This document shows, piece after piece, positions 55,003 through 64,000 of a DNA stretch of 64,000 nucleotides (positions are counted from its first letter, which is position 1; each line of letters opens with the position of its first letter). The notes beneath the pieces were generated by a model. That model saw only the letters and a program-made list of their open reading frames with translations, searched no databases and was not told the origin of the DNA. The stretch covers positions 188,330,939 to 188,394,938 of the forward strand of contig CM071601.1 of NCBI GenBank assembly GCA_036435485.1, in the 5' to 3' direction. Made by a program: the position numbers and the translations under genes. The stretch is from Saposhnikovia divaricata. Taxonomy: Eukaryota; Streptophyta; Magnoliopsida; Apiales; Apiaceae.

Positions 55003-57513
55003 CATTTGCACGTCCTCGGGCAAATAAGTGAAATAAAAACTAAGTTCTAACATCACTTTCGTAGATGACATGATTGCATTGAGCATATGCAACAAGCCGT
55101 TAAACCCCTAGACAGCCCTAGTAGGACGAGTGTTGTCTCGTGAGGGTTTATAGTGAATGTACCCACAAAATTCATCTAACCATGCAAAAGATCAATGCTA
55201 ACACAACACCACACACACAAGTCCTCTCATGCCACATCAACTTAAGAATCAAAGCAAACATACGATGTCTTGGTGTCGAAAGTGCAAGTATTCACGTAGT
55301 CTACTCAACCAACATGCAGAATATCATAAAAATTCATGTCAAGTGTAAAAATCGTTGGTAATCATGCTAAGCCCACAAGAAATACATCTTTAAATCTAAA
55401 CCTGGGATCTCCTATGCCAAAACAAGTAATAACTCACCTTTCACTCAAAAACGAATATTCACTCAAGAACAAGGTTAAGTGTATCACTCAATTCCAACAA
55501 AATCATAAACACAACTTGACACTCGCAATCAATCTCACTCTCAACACAACATACATCACCGATGACAATCAAAAGGTCTTTATTCAGGTTGTAGCGTGGG
55601 CTAGGGACCAGGTATGTCAAGTAAAGCTAAAACAGGTTAAATGTCAAAAGCTAGTACCCAACAATATAATTCATTCCATTCCCTTTCTATTAAAACCACA
55701 AAAATACTTCCCCACACTTGGATTTTTCAATAACCCTTACATAATAACTTGACTAGTCGAATGAAGAAGGATCATACAAACATAAGAATGCTCTCAGATT
55801 TATTTATTTTTTTCTCTTTTTTTTTTCTTTTTTTTTTCTATTTTTTTTTCTTTTTTTTTTCTGAGAGCCAAGGAATAAGCACAATGATCCATAGATATTT
55901 TTATGAATTTCGACTAACAAGCATCAACCAAAATCAATATTCCCCAATGGTATGATCATCAATACCCCCCTTTTATGAACACCTTATTACTCCCTTAAGC
56001 ACAATACTAGCCTTTGACAATTTAGGTTCAAATTCAATGTAAGGCCAATAGAATAAAAAGGATAATGGCAAGTAATGTGGTGTGTCACCGAAAGAATAGG
56101 ATTAAGCTCAACGGGTTAACTAATTGATCATGTATAAAAGGTGTGGAATTATGGGAAATACGAGGTTAAACCTAAGTGCCTTTATCATCTCATCATCAAG
56201 TAATATCATGCATTTCAAGAAAGATCTCAAGTAAGTGCTAGCAATGTAAACAACATGTGGACACTCAAGCAAACGAAAAATCATGCAAAAGATATGCATA
56301 TAGGCTCAAAACTCACTTGGTGTGACAAAACATAATCAATCCCAAGTAACAAGACTCTTTAACGCACCTACTTGTACTCAAAGCATGAAAACCAAGTCAT
56401 CTTACACATATTCATGTCATTCTAATCACTTACTACATCCAATTAAGTCTACCAGCTTCAACTTGCTAGTGTAAGTTTGTGCACAAGAACAAAGCACGTC
56501 ACTTCTCATACAAAAGAATCCATAAACACAAGAATTCTACGCATGCATGGGTGTATCAAGCAAAATACAACAACTAATCAAATTGCATGGCTAGAATTAT
56601 TTTTGGTATTTTTAATTTTTTTAAATTTTTTTTTGAATTTTATAATATATAATTTTTTTGTTTTTTTTTTAATCATCGAAAACTCATCCCCACACTTAAG
56701 TGGTTCATTGTCCCCAATGAACTAATGAACAAGATACAAAACTACAACTATAAACAAAATAAAACTACACTAAAAAAAAAAAGAAAGAAAACTCCCCTGG
56801 AATCAAGTTGTCGGATGTGAAAACCACCCCTCATTCGCTTAGAAGCCACCCACTCACCACTTCCGTAGGTGATCACGGTTACATTTGGCATAAAACTCCC
56901 GAACCACTCACTAATCATATGAACCAAACCAACAAATTTTTCTCGCAAAAATCCCCTTTCCTTAGCAATTAGCCTCACAGCAACCGATTAAATTTAACCT
57001 CCACCGTCGAAAATAAAAATTTCCCAACATTAGCACTATCTCTCCCATGTTTACGAGCCAAAAGAATCAATACCCAACTCACAAGAAGCTCCACCAAAAA
57101 TTACCAAGCAATATCACACCAAAAATACCCCAATATATCAAGAATAATATAAATCCCAATTTACAAGAACACAAATTCGCAATCAAAATAAAATTGGAGA
57201 GAAGAAATAAACCCACTACGAATTGGAGAGGTGAACTTGCAATTAATTCCTCTTTAGAATTGAATTTTTGGAGATTTAAAGAAAATAGAAGAGGAATTGG
57301 ATTTGTATGGAAAGGTGTGTATATATATAAGATGATGGATAGGTTGAATAAAAATTTCAATTGTGTAGGAGAGATTTGGAGAGGTTAGGATTTGATGTAG
57401 GATAGATATAGGAATTTAGAATTGAAGAAATATGAGTTAGGATTAAATTTGGGGGAATTTTGGGGGTTAAAACAACAATTTTCGGGGGAAAAAAAAAAAT
57501 CTGGAAGGGGTGT
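55003..57513 (-). other. Long 3' untranslated region of the Athila element
   Basis: About 2.5 kb without a credible gene on either strand; short frames here match nothing I know. It includes a polypyrimidine run at 55801-55861, the block shared with the plus-strand fragment (55085-55150), and a second echo near 56858-56895 (acttccgtaggtgatcacgg, matching 52665-52685 region inverted). An env-like gene, if once here, has decayed or was never present. Confidence 0.6.
55801..55861. repeat. Polypyrimidine (T-rich) tract
   Basis: About 60 bp of T with scattered C; a similar tract occurs at 57661-57720. On the sense (minus) strand these are A/G tracts. Confidence 0.9.
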
Positions 57514-57636
57514 AACGCAGCCGCAGGCTGCGTTTTAGGTCTGCAGACTGCGCGGGGGGTAGTAACGCAGGCGCAGCCTGCGTTACAGGGGGGCAGACTG
57601 CGTAATAGTCAGTAACGCAGGCGCAGCCTGCGTTAC
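57514..57636. other. Three GC-rich hairpins at about 50-bp intervals
   Basis: 57562-57586 and 57612-57636 are identical 25-mers: an 11-bp perfect stem GTAACGCAGGC/GCCTGCGTTAC with loop GCA. 57514-57534 is a 9-bp version AACGCAGCC/GGCTGCGTT with the same GCA loop but swapped inner bases that still pair. Located 170-290 bp after the pol stop on the sense strand. Confidence 0.9.
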
Positions 57637-57802
57637 AGGGTTGCTGCCTGCGAAAATCACTTTTTTTTTTCTTCTTTCTTTTTTTTCTTTCTTTTCTTTT
57701 TTTTTCTTTTTTTCCTTTCAAAGAAAATAAATCACACAAGCTTGGGTTGCCTCCCAAGTAGCGCGTTTGTTTAATGTCGTTAGCCCGACATTGTCACTTC
57801 AA

Positions 57803-60337
57803 TCATTCTGAAAGAGGAGAAGACAACCGAATATCCACCTCCTCGTTAATTGGTTCACCAGCTCGATAGTGTTTCACTCGTTGACCATTCACCTTAAACG
57901 ACTCTCCTTTGGAATTCAACAATTCGACAGAACCATACGGAAAAACTTTGCGTACCTTGAACGGACCCGACCACCTAGAACGGAGTTTTCCGGGAAAAAG
58001 TCTTAACCTCGAATTGAATAGAAGAACTAACTCCCCTTCCTTAAATTCTCTACGTAATATCCCCTTATCATGCCACTTCTTTGTTTTCTCCTTGTAAAGC
58101 TTAGAACTCTCATAAGCCTCAAAACGAAGCTCTTCAAGCTCATTAAGTTGTAGAAGTCTCTTCTCACCCGCTGCTAACATATCGAAATTCAAACCTTTGA
58201 TAGCCCAAAATGCACGGTGCTCCAACTCAACGGGAAGATGACATGCTTTTCCATAAACCAATCTATACGGAGTTGTCCCAATAGGTGTCTTAAACGCAGT
58301 TCTGTACGCCCAAAGTGCATCATCAAGTTTCATAGACCAATCTTTCCTTGATTTTGCTACTGTCTTTTCCAAGATAGTCTTTATTTCGCGATTAGAGATC
58401 TCCACCTGACCACTGGTTTGGGGATGATAAGAAAGTCCCACCTTATGATAAACTCCATATTTCTTCAACATAGCTTCAAAACGATTCTCGAGAAAATGCT
58501 TTCCTCCATCACTGATTAAAATCCTTGGCACTCCAAATCTAGGAAAAATCGTCTTCTTAAAGAATTTGATCACAACGCGAGCATCATTAGTGGGAGATGC
58601 AACGGCTTCAACCCATTTCGAGACGTAATCCACAGCTACCAAGATATATCTATTCGTAAAAGATGGAGGGAAAGGTCCCATAAAATCTACTCCCCACACA
58701 TCGAAAAGCTCTACTTCAAGAATGCTATTGAGAGGCATCTCATTGCGTCTTGAAATATTCCCCGTTCTCTGGCAACGATCACAAGAATGAACATATTGGT
58801 GGACATCTTTAAAAAGAGTTGGCCAATAAAAACAGCACTGAAGAACCTTTGCTGCAGTTTTCGTAGTACTTGCATGACCACCACTTGGCGAATCGTGACA
58901 ATGTGAGATTATAGAAGCAATCTCATTATACGGAACACATCGTCTAATAACTCCATCAGCACAAGATTTATAGAGAAATGGATCATCCCAAAAATGCTTC
59001 CTCACATCATAGAAAAATTTCTTCTTTTGCTGTGACGAATAACCATGAGGAACAGTTCCACTAGCTAAGAAGTTGGCTATGTCAGCATACCAAGGAACCT
59101 CTAGACTTGCAAGAGAAAGTAGATGATCGTCAGGAAAAGAATCATCAATCAGAGTAGATTCATCACCACCTATATTAAGAGTAAGGCGTGAAAGATGATC
59201 CGCAACCACGTTCTCAGCCCCTTTCTTATCCTTAATCTCTAAGTCAAATTCTTGAAGAAGCAAAATCCACCGAATCAGACGAGGTTTATCATCCTTCTTA
59301 CTCATCAAGTATCTCAAAGCTGCATGATCCGTGTGAACAATAACTTTTGAACCAACGAGATAGGATCGAAATTTTTCCATAGAGTAGACCACTGCTAGCA
59401 ATTGTTTCTCCGTGGTTGCATAATTAATCTGAGCCCCATCCAAGGTCTTGCTTATATAGTATATAGCATGTAGCTTTCCATCTTTCCTTTGGCCTAAGAC
59501 TGCACCAACAGCTTGATCACTAGCATCACACATTATCTCAAATGGTAGACTCCAATCCGGTGGTTGTATAATTGGAGCAGAAACAAGTGCTTTCTTCAAT
59601 GTTTCAAAAGCCTCAACACAAGCATCGGTGAACACAAAAGGTACCTCCTTACCCAAGAGCTCGGTAAGAGGTCGAGCAATCTTCGAAAAATCTTTTATGA
59701 AACGGCGATAGAATCCCGCATGACCAAGAAAACTTCTTATCCCCTTGACTGAAGTAGGGGGTGGCAAGCGCTCAACAACCTCGACCTTGGCTTTATCAAC
59801 TTCAATGCCTCTCTTCGAAACAACATGACCCAGAACAACTCCCTCTTGTACCATAAAGTGGCACTTTTCCCAATTGAGAATGAGATTAACTTCTTGACAT
59901 CTATGAAGCACCTTCTTCAAGTTATGTAAGCACATGTCAAAAGAAGTTCCACCAACTGAGAAGTCATCCATAAAAACCTCCATAATGTCTTCAATGAAAT
60001 CTGAGAAAATTGCCATCATACATCGCTGAAAGGTGGGAGGAGCACAACATAGACCAAACGGCATTCTGCGGTAGGCAAATGTACCATAGGGACATGTAAA
60101 AGTTGTCTTTTCTTGATCATCTGGATGAATAGGAATCTGGAAAAAACCTGAATATCCATCTAAGAAGCAGAAGTAAGAATGTTTCGCCAACCTTTCAAGC
60201 ATTTGATCAATAAAAGGGAGAGGAAAATGATCTTTCCTTGTGGCCTTATTCAATTTTCGATAATCAATGCACATGCGCCACCCTGTAACAGTTCTAGTAG
60301 AAATCATCTCACCCTTATCATTCTTCACCACGGTCAT
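57803..60337 (-). CDS. Pol of the Athila element: RT, RNase H, integrase
   Basis: 844 codons from the first Met; the true pol begins slightly upstream, in the sequence after the frameshift. Reverse transcriptase at about 15-190 has MCIDYRKLNKATRKDHFPLP and the catalytic MEVFMDDFSV near 120. RNase H lies about 265-385 (IMCDASDQAVGAVLG, TTEKQLLAVVY, HTDHAALRYL). The integrase zinc finger is near 480-530 (GGHASTTKTA, SCDRCQRTGN). The DDE core is about 545-690 (WGVDFMGPF, LISDGGKHF, HPQTSGQVE). There is only one RNase H and no chromodomain, as in Athila. No stop or frameshift inside this portion. Confidence 0.93.
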   Translation of the reverse strand: MTVVKNDKGEMISTRTVTGWRMCIDYRKLNKATRKDHFPLPFIDQMLERLAKHSYFCFLDGYSGFFQIPIHPDDQEKTTFTCPYGTFAYRRMPFGLCCAPPTFQRCMMAIFSDFIEDIMEVFMDDFSVGGTSFDMCLHNLKKVLHRCQEVNLILNWEKCHFMVQEGVVLGHVVSKRGIEVDKAKVEVVERLPPPTSVKGIRSFLGHAGFYRRFIKDFSKIARPLTELLGKEVPFVFTDACVEAFETLKKALVSAPIIQPPDWSLPFEIMCDASDQAVGAVLGQRKDGKLHAIYYISKTLDGAQINYATTEKQLLAVVYSMEKFRSYLVGSKVIVHTDHAALRYLMSKKDDKPRLIRWILLLQEFDLEIKDKKGAENVVADHLSRLTLNIGGDESTLIDDSFPDDHLLSLASLEVPWYADIANFLASGTVPHGYSSQQKKKFFYDVRKHFWDDPFLYKSCADGVIRRCVPYNEIASIISHCHDSPSGGHASTTKTAAKVLQCCFYWPTLFKDVHQYVHSCDRCQRTGNISRRNEMPLNSILEVELFDVWGVDFMGPFPPSFTNRYILVAVDYVSKWVEAVASPTNDARVVIKFFKKTIFPRFGVPRILISDGGKHFLENRFEAMLKKYGVYHKVGLSYHPQTSGQVEISNREIKTILEKTVAKSRKDWSMKLDDALWAYRTAFKTPIGTTPYRLVYGKACHLPVELEHRAFWAIKGLNFDMLAAGEKRLLQLNELEELRFEAYESSKLYKEKTKKWHDKGILRREFKEGELVLLFNSRLRLFPGKLRSRWSGPFKVRKVFPYGSVELLNSKGESFKVNGQRVKHYRAGEPINEEVDIRLSSPLSE

Positions 60338-60399
60338 TCCTCCCTTCTTTGGAACAACATGTACCGGACTGACCCACTTGCTATCAGAGATAGGATAGA

Positions 60400-63111
60400 T
60401 TATACAAGAAGTTTTAAAACCTCCTTTTTGACCACCTCCATCATATTAGGATTGAGTCTCCGTTGGTGCTCAATAGAAGAAGCTTGCTCATCTTCCAGAA
60501 TAATCTTATGCATGCAGAATGATGGATTGATGCCCTTGATATCATCAATGGAATAGCCAATAACATTTTTATACTTTCTCAAAACCGTGAGCAATTGCTC
60601 AATTTGAATGTCATCAAGCTCAGAATTGACAATGATAGGATATGATTCATTAGGGCCCATAAACACATATTTCAAAGACGCGGGTAGGGGTTTCAGTTCT
60701 ACCTTAGGAGGCGTGGAACTCTCCTTAACTTCCTCATGCTGTAGCACATTAGAATGTTCATGCTTATATGTAGGTGCTGCATCCAAAAGCTTCTCGTAAT
60801 CCATACACTCTCCATCTTCTTCATTTACGTTACCCTCGAGAACGGCTTGAAGTGGATCCTCAGATAAAAGAATTTTTGTTTTCATGTCGATCACTTCCTC
60901 TAGTGCATCCACCCTATTAACAAACTCATCCGTAGAAGGATGTCCCATTGTACTTTGCAGCTTGAATTCCATCTTCTCATCGCCTACTTCGAAAGAAATT
61001 CTTCCATTTTTCATGTCAATAATAGCTCCAGCTGTTGCTAAGAAAGGCCTCCCAAGAATGATAGGAATATTGGCATCTTCTTCCATTTCCATGACAACAA
61101 AATCGTATGGAATATAAAACCTTCCTACCTTAAGGGGCACATCTTCAAGAATTCCAAGTGGAAATTTCACACTTCTGTCGGCCAGTTGTAGAGAGATGCG
61201 TGTGGGTTTCAGTTCACCCATCTTAAGTTTTTCACAAATTGATAGTGGCATCAAACTGACACTTGCTCCAAGATCACATAAAGCCTTTTTTATTTCGACA
61301 TCCCCAAGCTGAACAGGAATAGAGTAGCTACCTGGATCCGCTAACTTCTTTGGAAGATCATTTTGCAAGATGGCACTGCACTCTGCCGTTAATGAGATGG
61401 TAGAGCTTTCTTCAATCTTCCTTTTCCTTGACAAAATATCTTTTAAGAATTTTGCATAAGATGGCATCTCAGAGATAGCGTCCATGAATGGGATATTGAT
61501 ATGTAGCTTCTGCAAAATTTCAAGGAACTTACCATACTTCTTCTCTAGCTTGGCTTGTGCCAACCTTTGTGGAAAAGGAACAGGTGGCACATATGGTTTA
61601 GGAAGAACAGCTTCTGATTCTTTCTTCTCTTCGTCCACGGCCTTTGGTTCTACCGGTTTCTCAGTTGCAATCGCCTCTTCACTTCCATTAGCATTCACAA
61701 CATTTTTGCTCACGTTCAATTCCGGTTCCTTCAATTCTTTACCACTCCTTAACGTGACAGCATTGATATGACCCCTTGATGGTTGCTCAGTTTGACCAGG
61801 AAGTTGGCCTGAAGATTTATTTAGCTGGCTCAACTGTTGAGAAATCTGAGTGATAGTGTTCTCCATCATCTTGTTGTGAGCCTTTATCTCGTTAATGCTC
61901 GAATCAAAATGGTCATTCTTCTTTGATTGTGTAGCAATGAACCCTTCCATGAGATTCTCCAAGTTAGATTTCTGTGGCGGAGCTTGTTGAAAACCAGGAG
62001 GCTGAGAAAAATTGTTTTGTGAAGATTGAGTTTGACCCTGATTGTTCCTGTAGGAGAAATTTGGATGATCTCTCCACCCTGGATTGTATGTGTTGGAATA
62101 AGGATTATACTGCGGCCTTGGATTTTGATTGTAAAGAGCATTAGCCTGTTCAACTGCCATTCCAGAAGGATTGTATTGACAAGCAAGTTTGGTGTGTCCA
62201 ACAACTCCACATACCTCACATGAAGCAACAGTAGATGAAGTACTCCTAGCATCCAATTGCTCAATCTTCTTAACCATTGCCTGCATAGTAGTATTCAACA
62301 TGGTTAGAGCATCAACATCATACTTACCGCCCTTCTTAGGATGATTTCGATCATTGTATGGAAAATTGTCATTAGATGCCATCTCGTCTAACAAAGTTTT
62401 CGCATCTTCAGTACTTTTCTTCATAATAGAACCACCAGAAGAAGCATCAACAAAGTTTCGGAACTCTTGTGTCAACCCATTGTAGAATGTTTGGATCAAC
62501 AACCAGTCAGGAATTCCATGGTGAGGGCATTGTCTCTGAAGTCGCTTAAATTTTCTCCAAGCATCATGAAGTGACTCGTCATCATCTTGACGAAAATTAG
62601 AGATCTCATTCCGTAGCTTAGAGGTCTTCTTCTGACTGAAGAATTTAAGTAGAAAAGCCTTCGCAAGACTATCCCAAGTAGTGAATGTATTTGGTCCTTC
62701 ATCCTTCAACCAATCTTTTGCTGCATCCCGAAGAGAGAATGGAAATAATCGCAGCTTAACAGCTTCATCACTTACATTGGTCATCTTTATAGTATCACAC
62801 TTCTCCAGAAAACTCTCAAGATGATCAACAGGATTTTCGTTGGACAATCCTGCGAAAGAGTCATTAGAGATGAATTGGATGAACTGAGGCTTCAGTTCAA
62901 AGTGTGTAGCTGTGATTGCTGGTCTGACAATGCTTGAGAGTACGCCTGTAGCATCTGGCATACCATGCTCCCTGAGAGCTTTAGCTGGTGCATCACCCAT
63001 AACTTCCTTGTTCTTGTTTTTCCTTCGCTTGCCTGCTTGCCTTCTTGCTGTAGCTTCAATTTCAGGATCAATAGTAATTAAATCTTCAGTACCTGAACTT
63101 CGAGTGTGCAT
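60400..63111 (-). CDS. Gag-protease of the Athila element
   Basis: 903 codons, start MHTRSSGTEDL. The Gag core is at about 60-240 (FELKPQFIQFISNDSFAGL, DAAKDWLKDEGPNTFTTWD, LHDAWRKFKRLQRQCPHHG), with a CX2CX4HX4C knuckle CEVCGVVGHTKLAC near 300. A long Gln/Asn-rich and then charged linker follows, then an aspartic protease with LCDLGASVSLMPLS near 620 and IILGRPFLATAGA near 690. The frame stops at 60400 after VKKEVLKLLV, where intact relatives continue into RT; a small deletion there puts pol in another frame. Otherwise complete. Confidence 0.92.
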   Translation of the reverse strand: MHTRSSGTEDLITIDPEIEATARRQAGKRRKNKNKEVMGDAPAKALREHGMPDATGVLSSIVRPAITATHFELKPQFIQFISNDSFAGLSNENPVDHLESFLEKCDTIKMTNVSDEAVKLRLFPFSLRDAAKDWLKDEGPNTFTTWDSLAKAFLLKFFSQKKTSKLRNEISNFRQDDDESLHDAWRKFKRLQRQCPHHGIPDWLLIQTFYNGLTQEFRNFVDASSGGSIMKKSTEDAKTLLDEMASNDNFPYNDRNHPKKGGKYDVDALTMLNTTMQAMVKKIEQLDARSTSSTVASCEVCGVVGHTKLACQYNPSGMAVEQANALYNQNPRPQYNPYSNTYNPGWRDHPNFSYRNNQGQTQSSQNNFSQPPGFQQAPPQKSNLENLMEGFIATQSKKNDHFDSSINEIKAHNKMMENTITQISQQLSQLNKSSGQLPGQTEQPSRGHINAVTLRSGKELKEPELNVSKNVVNANGSEEAIATEKPVEPKAVDEEKKESEAVLPKPYVPPVPFPQRLAQAKLEKKYGKFLEILQKLHINIPFMDAISEMPSYAKFLKDILSRKRKIEESSTISLTAECSAILQNDLPKKLADPGSYSIPVQLGDVEIKKALCDLGASVSLMPLSICEKLKMGELKPTRISLQLADRSVKFPLGILEDVPLKVGRFYIPYDFVVMEMEEDANIPIILGRPFLATAGAIIDMKNGRISFEVGDEKMEFKLQSTMGHPSTDEFVNRVDALEEVIDMKTKILLSEDPLQAVLEGNVNEEDGECMDYEKLLDAAPTYKHEHSNVLQHEEVKESSTPPKVELKPLPASLKYVFMGPNESYPIIVNSELDDIQIEQLLTVLRKYKNVIGYSIDDIKGINPSFCMHKIILEDEQASSIEHQRRLNPNMMEVVKKEVLKLLV

Positions 63112-63195
63112 GCAACAAGAGAACTAGAAACGATGATCAATTAACAAGGGAATAATAGCCGAAGCAACACAACTAAAATACTTAGCTAAATCAAT
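63112..63195 (-). other. Leader of the Athila element between gag start and 5' LTR
   Basis: Only about 84 bp. On the sense strand it starts ATTGATTTAGCTAAG and contains no TGGCGCC or other TGG-type primer site of the kind used by Athila, which is unexpected. Confidence 0.6.
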
Positions 63196-64000
63196 TAACA
63201 AATCCTTCTAACTATGTAGTAGGGTAAGTCAGAGTCGATCCCACATAGACAAACGTATCAATCACTAGTTGTTTCTGATTTAATTCGGCTAAGCAAGTAA
63301 CACAATAGATTTTGAGAGATTATTAAACTAATTTTATACTAAGAGAATTTCGCTGTATTAATCAAATATTAAAAACATCCAGAATTAAGTATCCCCACTA
63401 GCATGAATTGATGCAATTGTGAATTCCCTCCCCAATTAATTGTACGCTGCTCAACAGGAAAGATGCGCCCTAAGAATACCAATAACCTCTCTCAAGTATT
63501 AATGGCTTCTCTAAAATACAATCAAGCCTATTCTCATGGTATCATGCATATTAGAGACATTAAGCATAGCACCCTAATTTCCTAACAATCCATTCTACCT
63601 ATTCTCATGGAGAATCTCATGTTCTTATTGGATAAATCACAACCATCTAAATCCAACTCTCGTTGATAATTAGATATTGGTTCAAACAATACACATAATC
63701 ACGTCTGATTTGTAATTGCTAATTAAAACAACTCAATAAGCAAAAGCAATTAAACAATCAAATTGGGGGAATTGGGAAAATCACACATCAATCATAACTA
63801 GGGTTCTACTTAACCCTAGATTAATTATCTACTCACTCATAATTGAATTAAAAAAACAAGAATTATAAATTGAACAAATCATATTATAAAGAAAAGAGAA
63901 AGAGAAAAACCTTCAATCTTCAAAGAAAATAAAAGTTCTCCACAAATCTCCACCAAAGATGTTTACAAAGTTCTAATGTGTGTATCTATATTTTTCTTTT
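63196..64000 (-). repeat. 5' LTR of the Athila element (cut by window end)
   Basis: The first 805 bp match 53687-54491 with three differences (near 63247, 63289 and 63441). The remaining 494 bp should lie beyond the window. Confidence 0.9.

Larger units (their letters stand above)
53687..64000 (-). mobile_element. Athila-lineage Ty3/gypsy element (5' LTR runs off the window)
   Basis: 3' LTR at 53687-54985, internal region with pol and gag-protease on the minus strand, and the beginning of the 5' LTR from 63196. Gag and RT sequences are typical of Athila. The window cuts the right LTR at 805 bp. Three differences from the left LTR are seen in the compared 805 bp. No env-like gene is visible between pol and the 3' LTR, where many Athila elements have one. 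A frameshift separates gag-protease from pol. No TGG-type primer site was found next to the 5' LTR. Confidence 0.9.

Noticed and set aside
57514..57636. CRISPR array, because of repeated 25-mers at 50-bp period
   Set aside because: Only three units, palindromic with an imperfect first copy, in a plant retrotransposon and with no cas genes; better explained as hairpin structures.
55749..57757. Frames across poly-T and poly-A tracts in the Athila 3' region as an env-like gene
   Set aside because: They are made of low-complexity runs, are short and lack transmembrane/ectodomain organisation on the sense strand.
1..64000. tRNA or rRNA genes
   Set aside because: No cloverleaf-like B-box and A-box pair or rRNA sequence was recognised by eye; a tRNAscan run would be decisive.

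Overview
This window looks like repeat-rich nuclear DNA of a flowering plant, most likely a eudicot. Support comes from AT-rich intergenic sequence, GT-AG introns, telo-box-like leaders, Stowaway-type MITEs, Tat, Athila and copia LTR retrotransposons, Helitron-like termini, and fragments of plant genes (plasma-membrane H+-ATPase, CrRLK1L receptor kinase). I cannot name the species. All homology statements are from memory of families, with no database search.

Layout. 1-3836: left-truncated Tat-like Ty3/gypsy element B, minus strand, which keeps a long gag-protease frame but has lost nearly all of pol. 4114-15647: complete Tat-like element A, minus strand, with 543-bp LTRs, a 5-bp target duplication, gag-pol broken by two nonsense codons, and a spliced extra gene on the opposite strand (6859-8908). 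15932-20148: Helitron-like element carrying pieces of an H+-ATPase gene, a probable MIC60 gene and perhaps a B3 gene. 20149-31482: more Helitron-like repeats, split by a 9-kb copia element (copia-1, 21982-31020) with an intact 1309-codon frame and an unusual 5' LTR junction. 31483-36056: a host gene for a conserved 210-residue plant protein, probably with a long leader intron. 36057-41093: a 5-kb copia element (copia-2) with one frameshift. 41350-42490: a decayed receptor-kinase pseudogene. 43774-44004: a MITE. 44760-49646: the largest host gene, three coding exons, 1286 residues, a low-complexity nuclear-type protein. 51569-53674: tandem repeats and the 3' end of an Athila-related element on the plus strand. 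53687-64000: an Athila element on the minus strand, running off the right edge, without an env-like gene and with three GC-rich hairpins.

The two host genes and the kinase relic sit as islands among young insertions. LTR pairs differ by well under 1% where I compared them by hand (A 4/543; copia-1 about 9/1697 plus an indel; Athila 3 in about 805), so several insertions are recent. Regulatory-looking motifs are concentrated inside the transposons: six W-boxes in 38 bp in A, three TGACGTCA palindromes at 11-bp spacing and a four-copy 13-mer in the copia-1 leader.

The strongest candidates for something little described are the antisense spliced gene of element A with its own promoter-like region and W-box array, the gag-only derivative B beside it, the gene-capturing Helitron, and the copia-1 5' LTR junction that contains a copy of the DNA flanking its 3' LTR.
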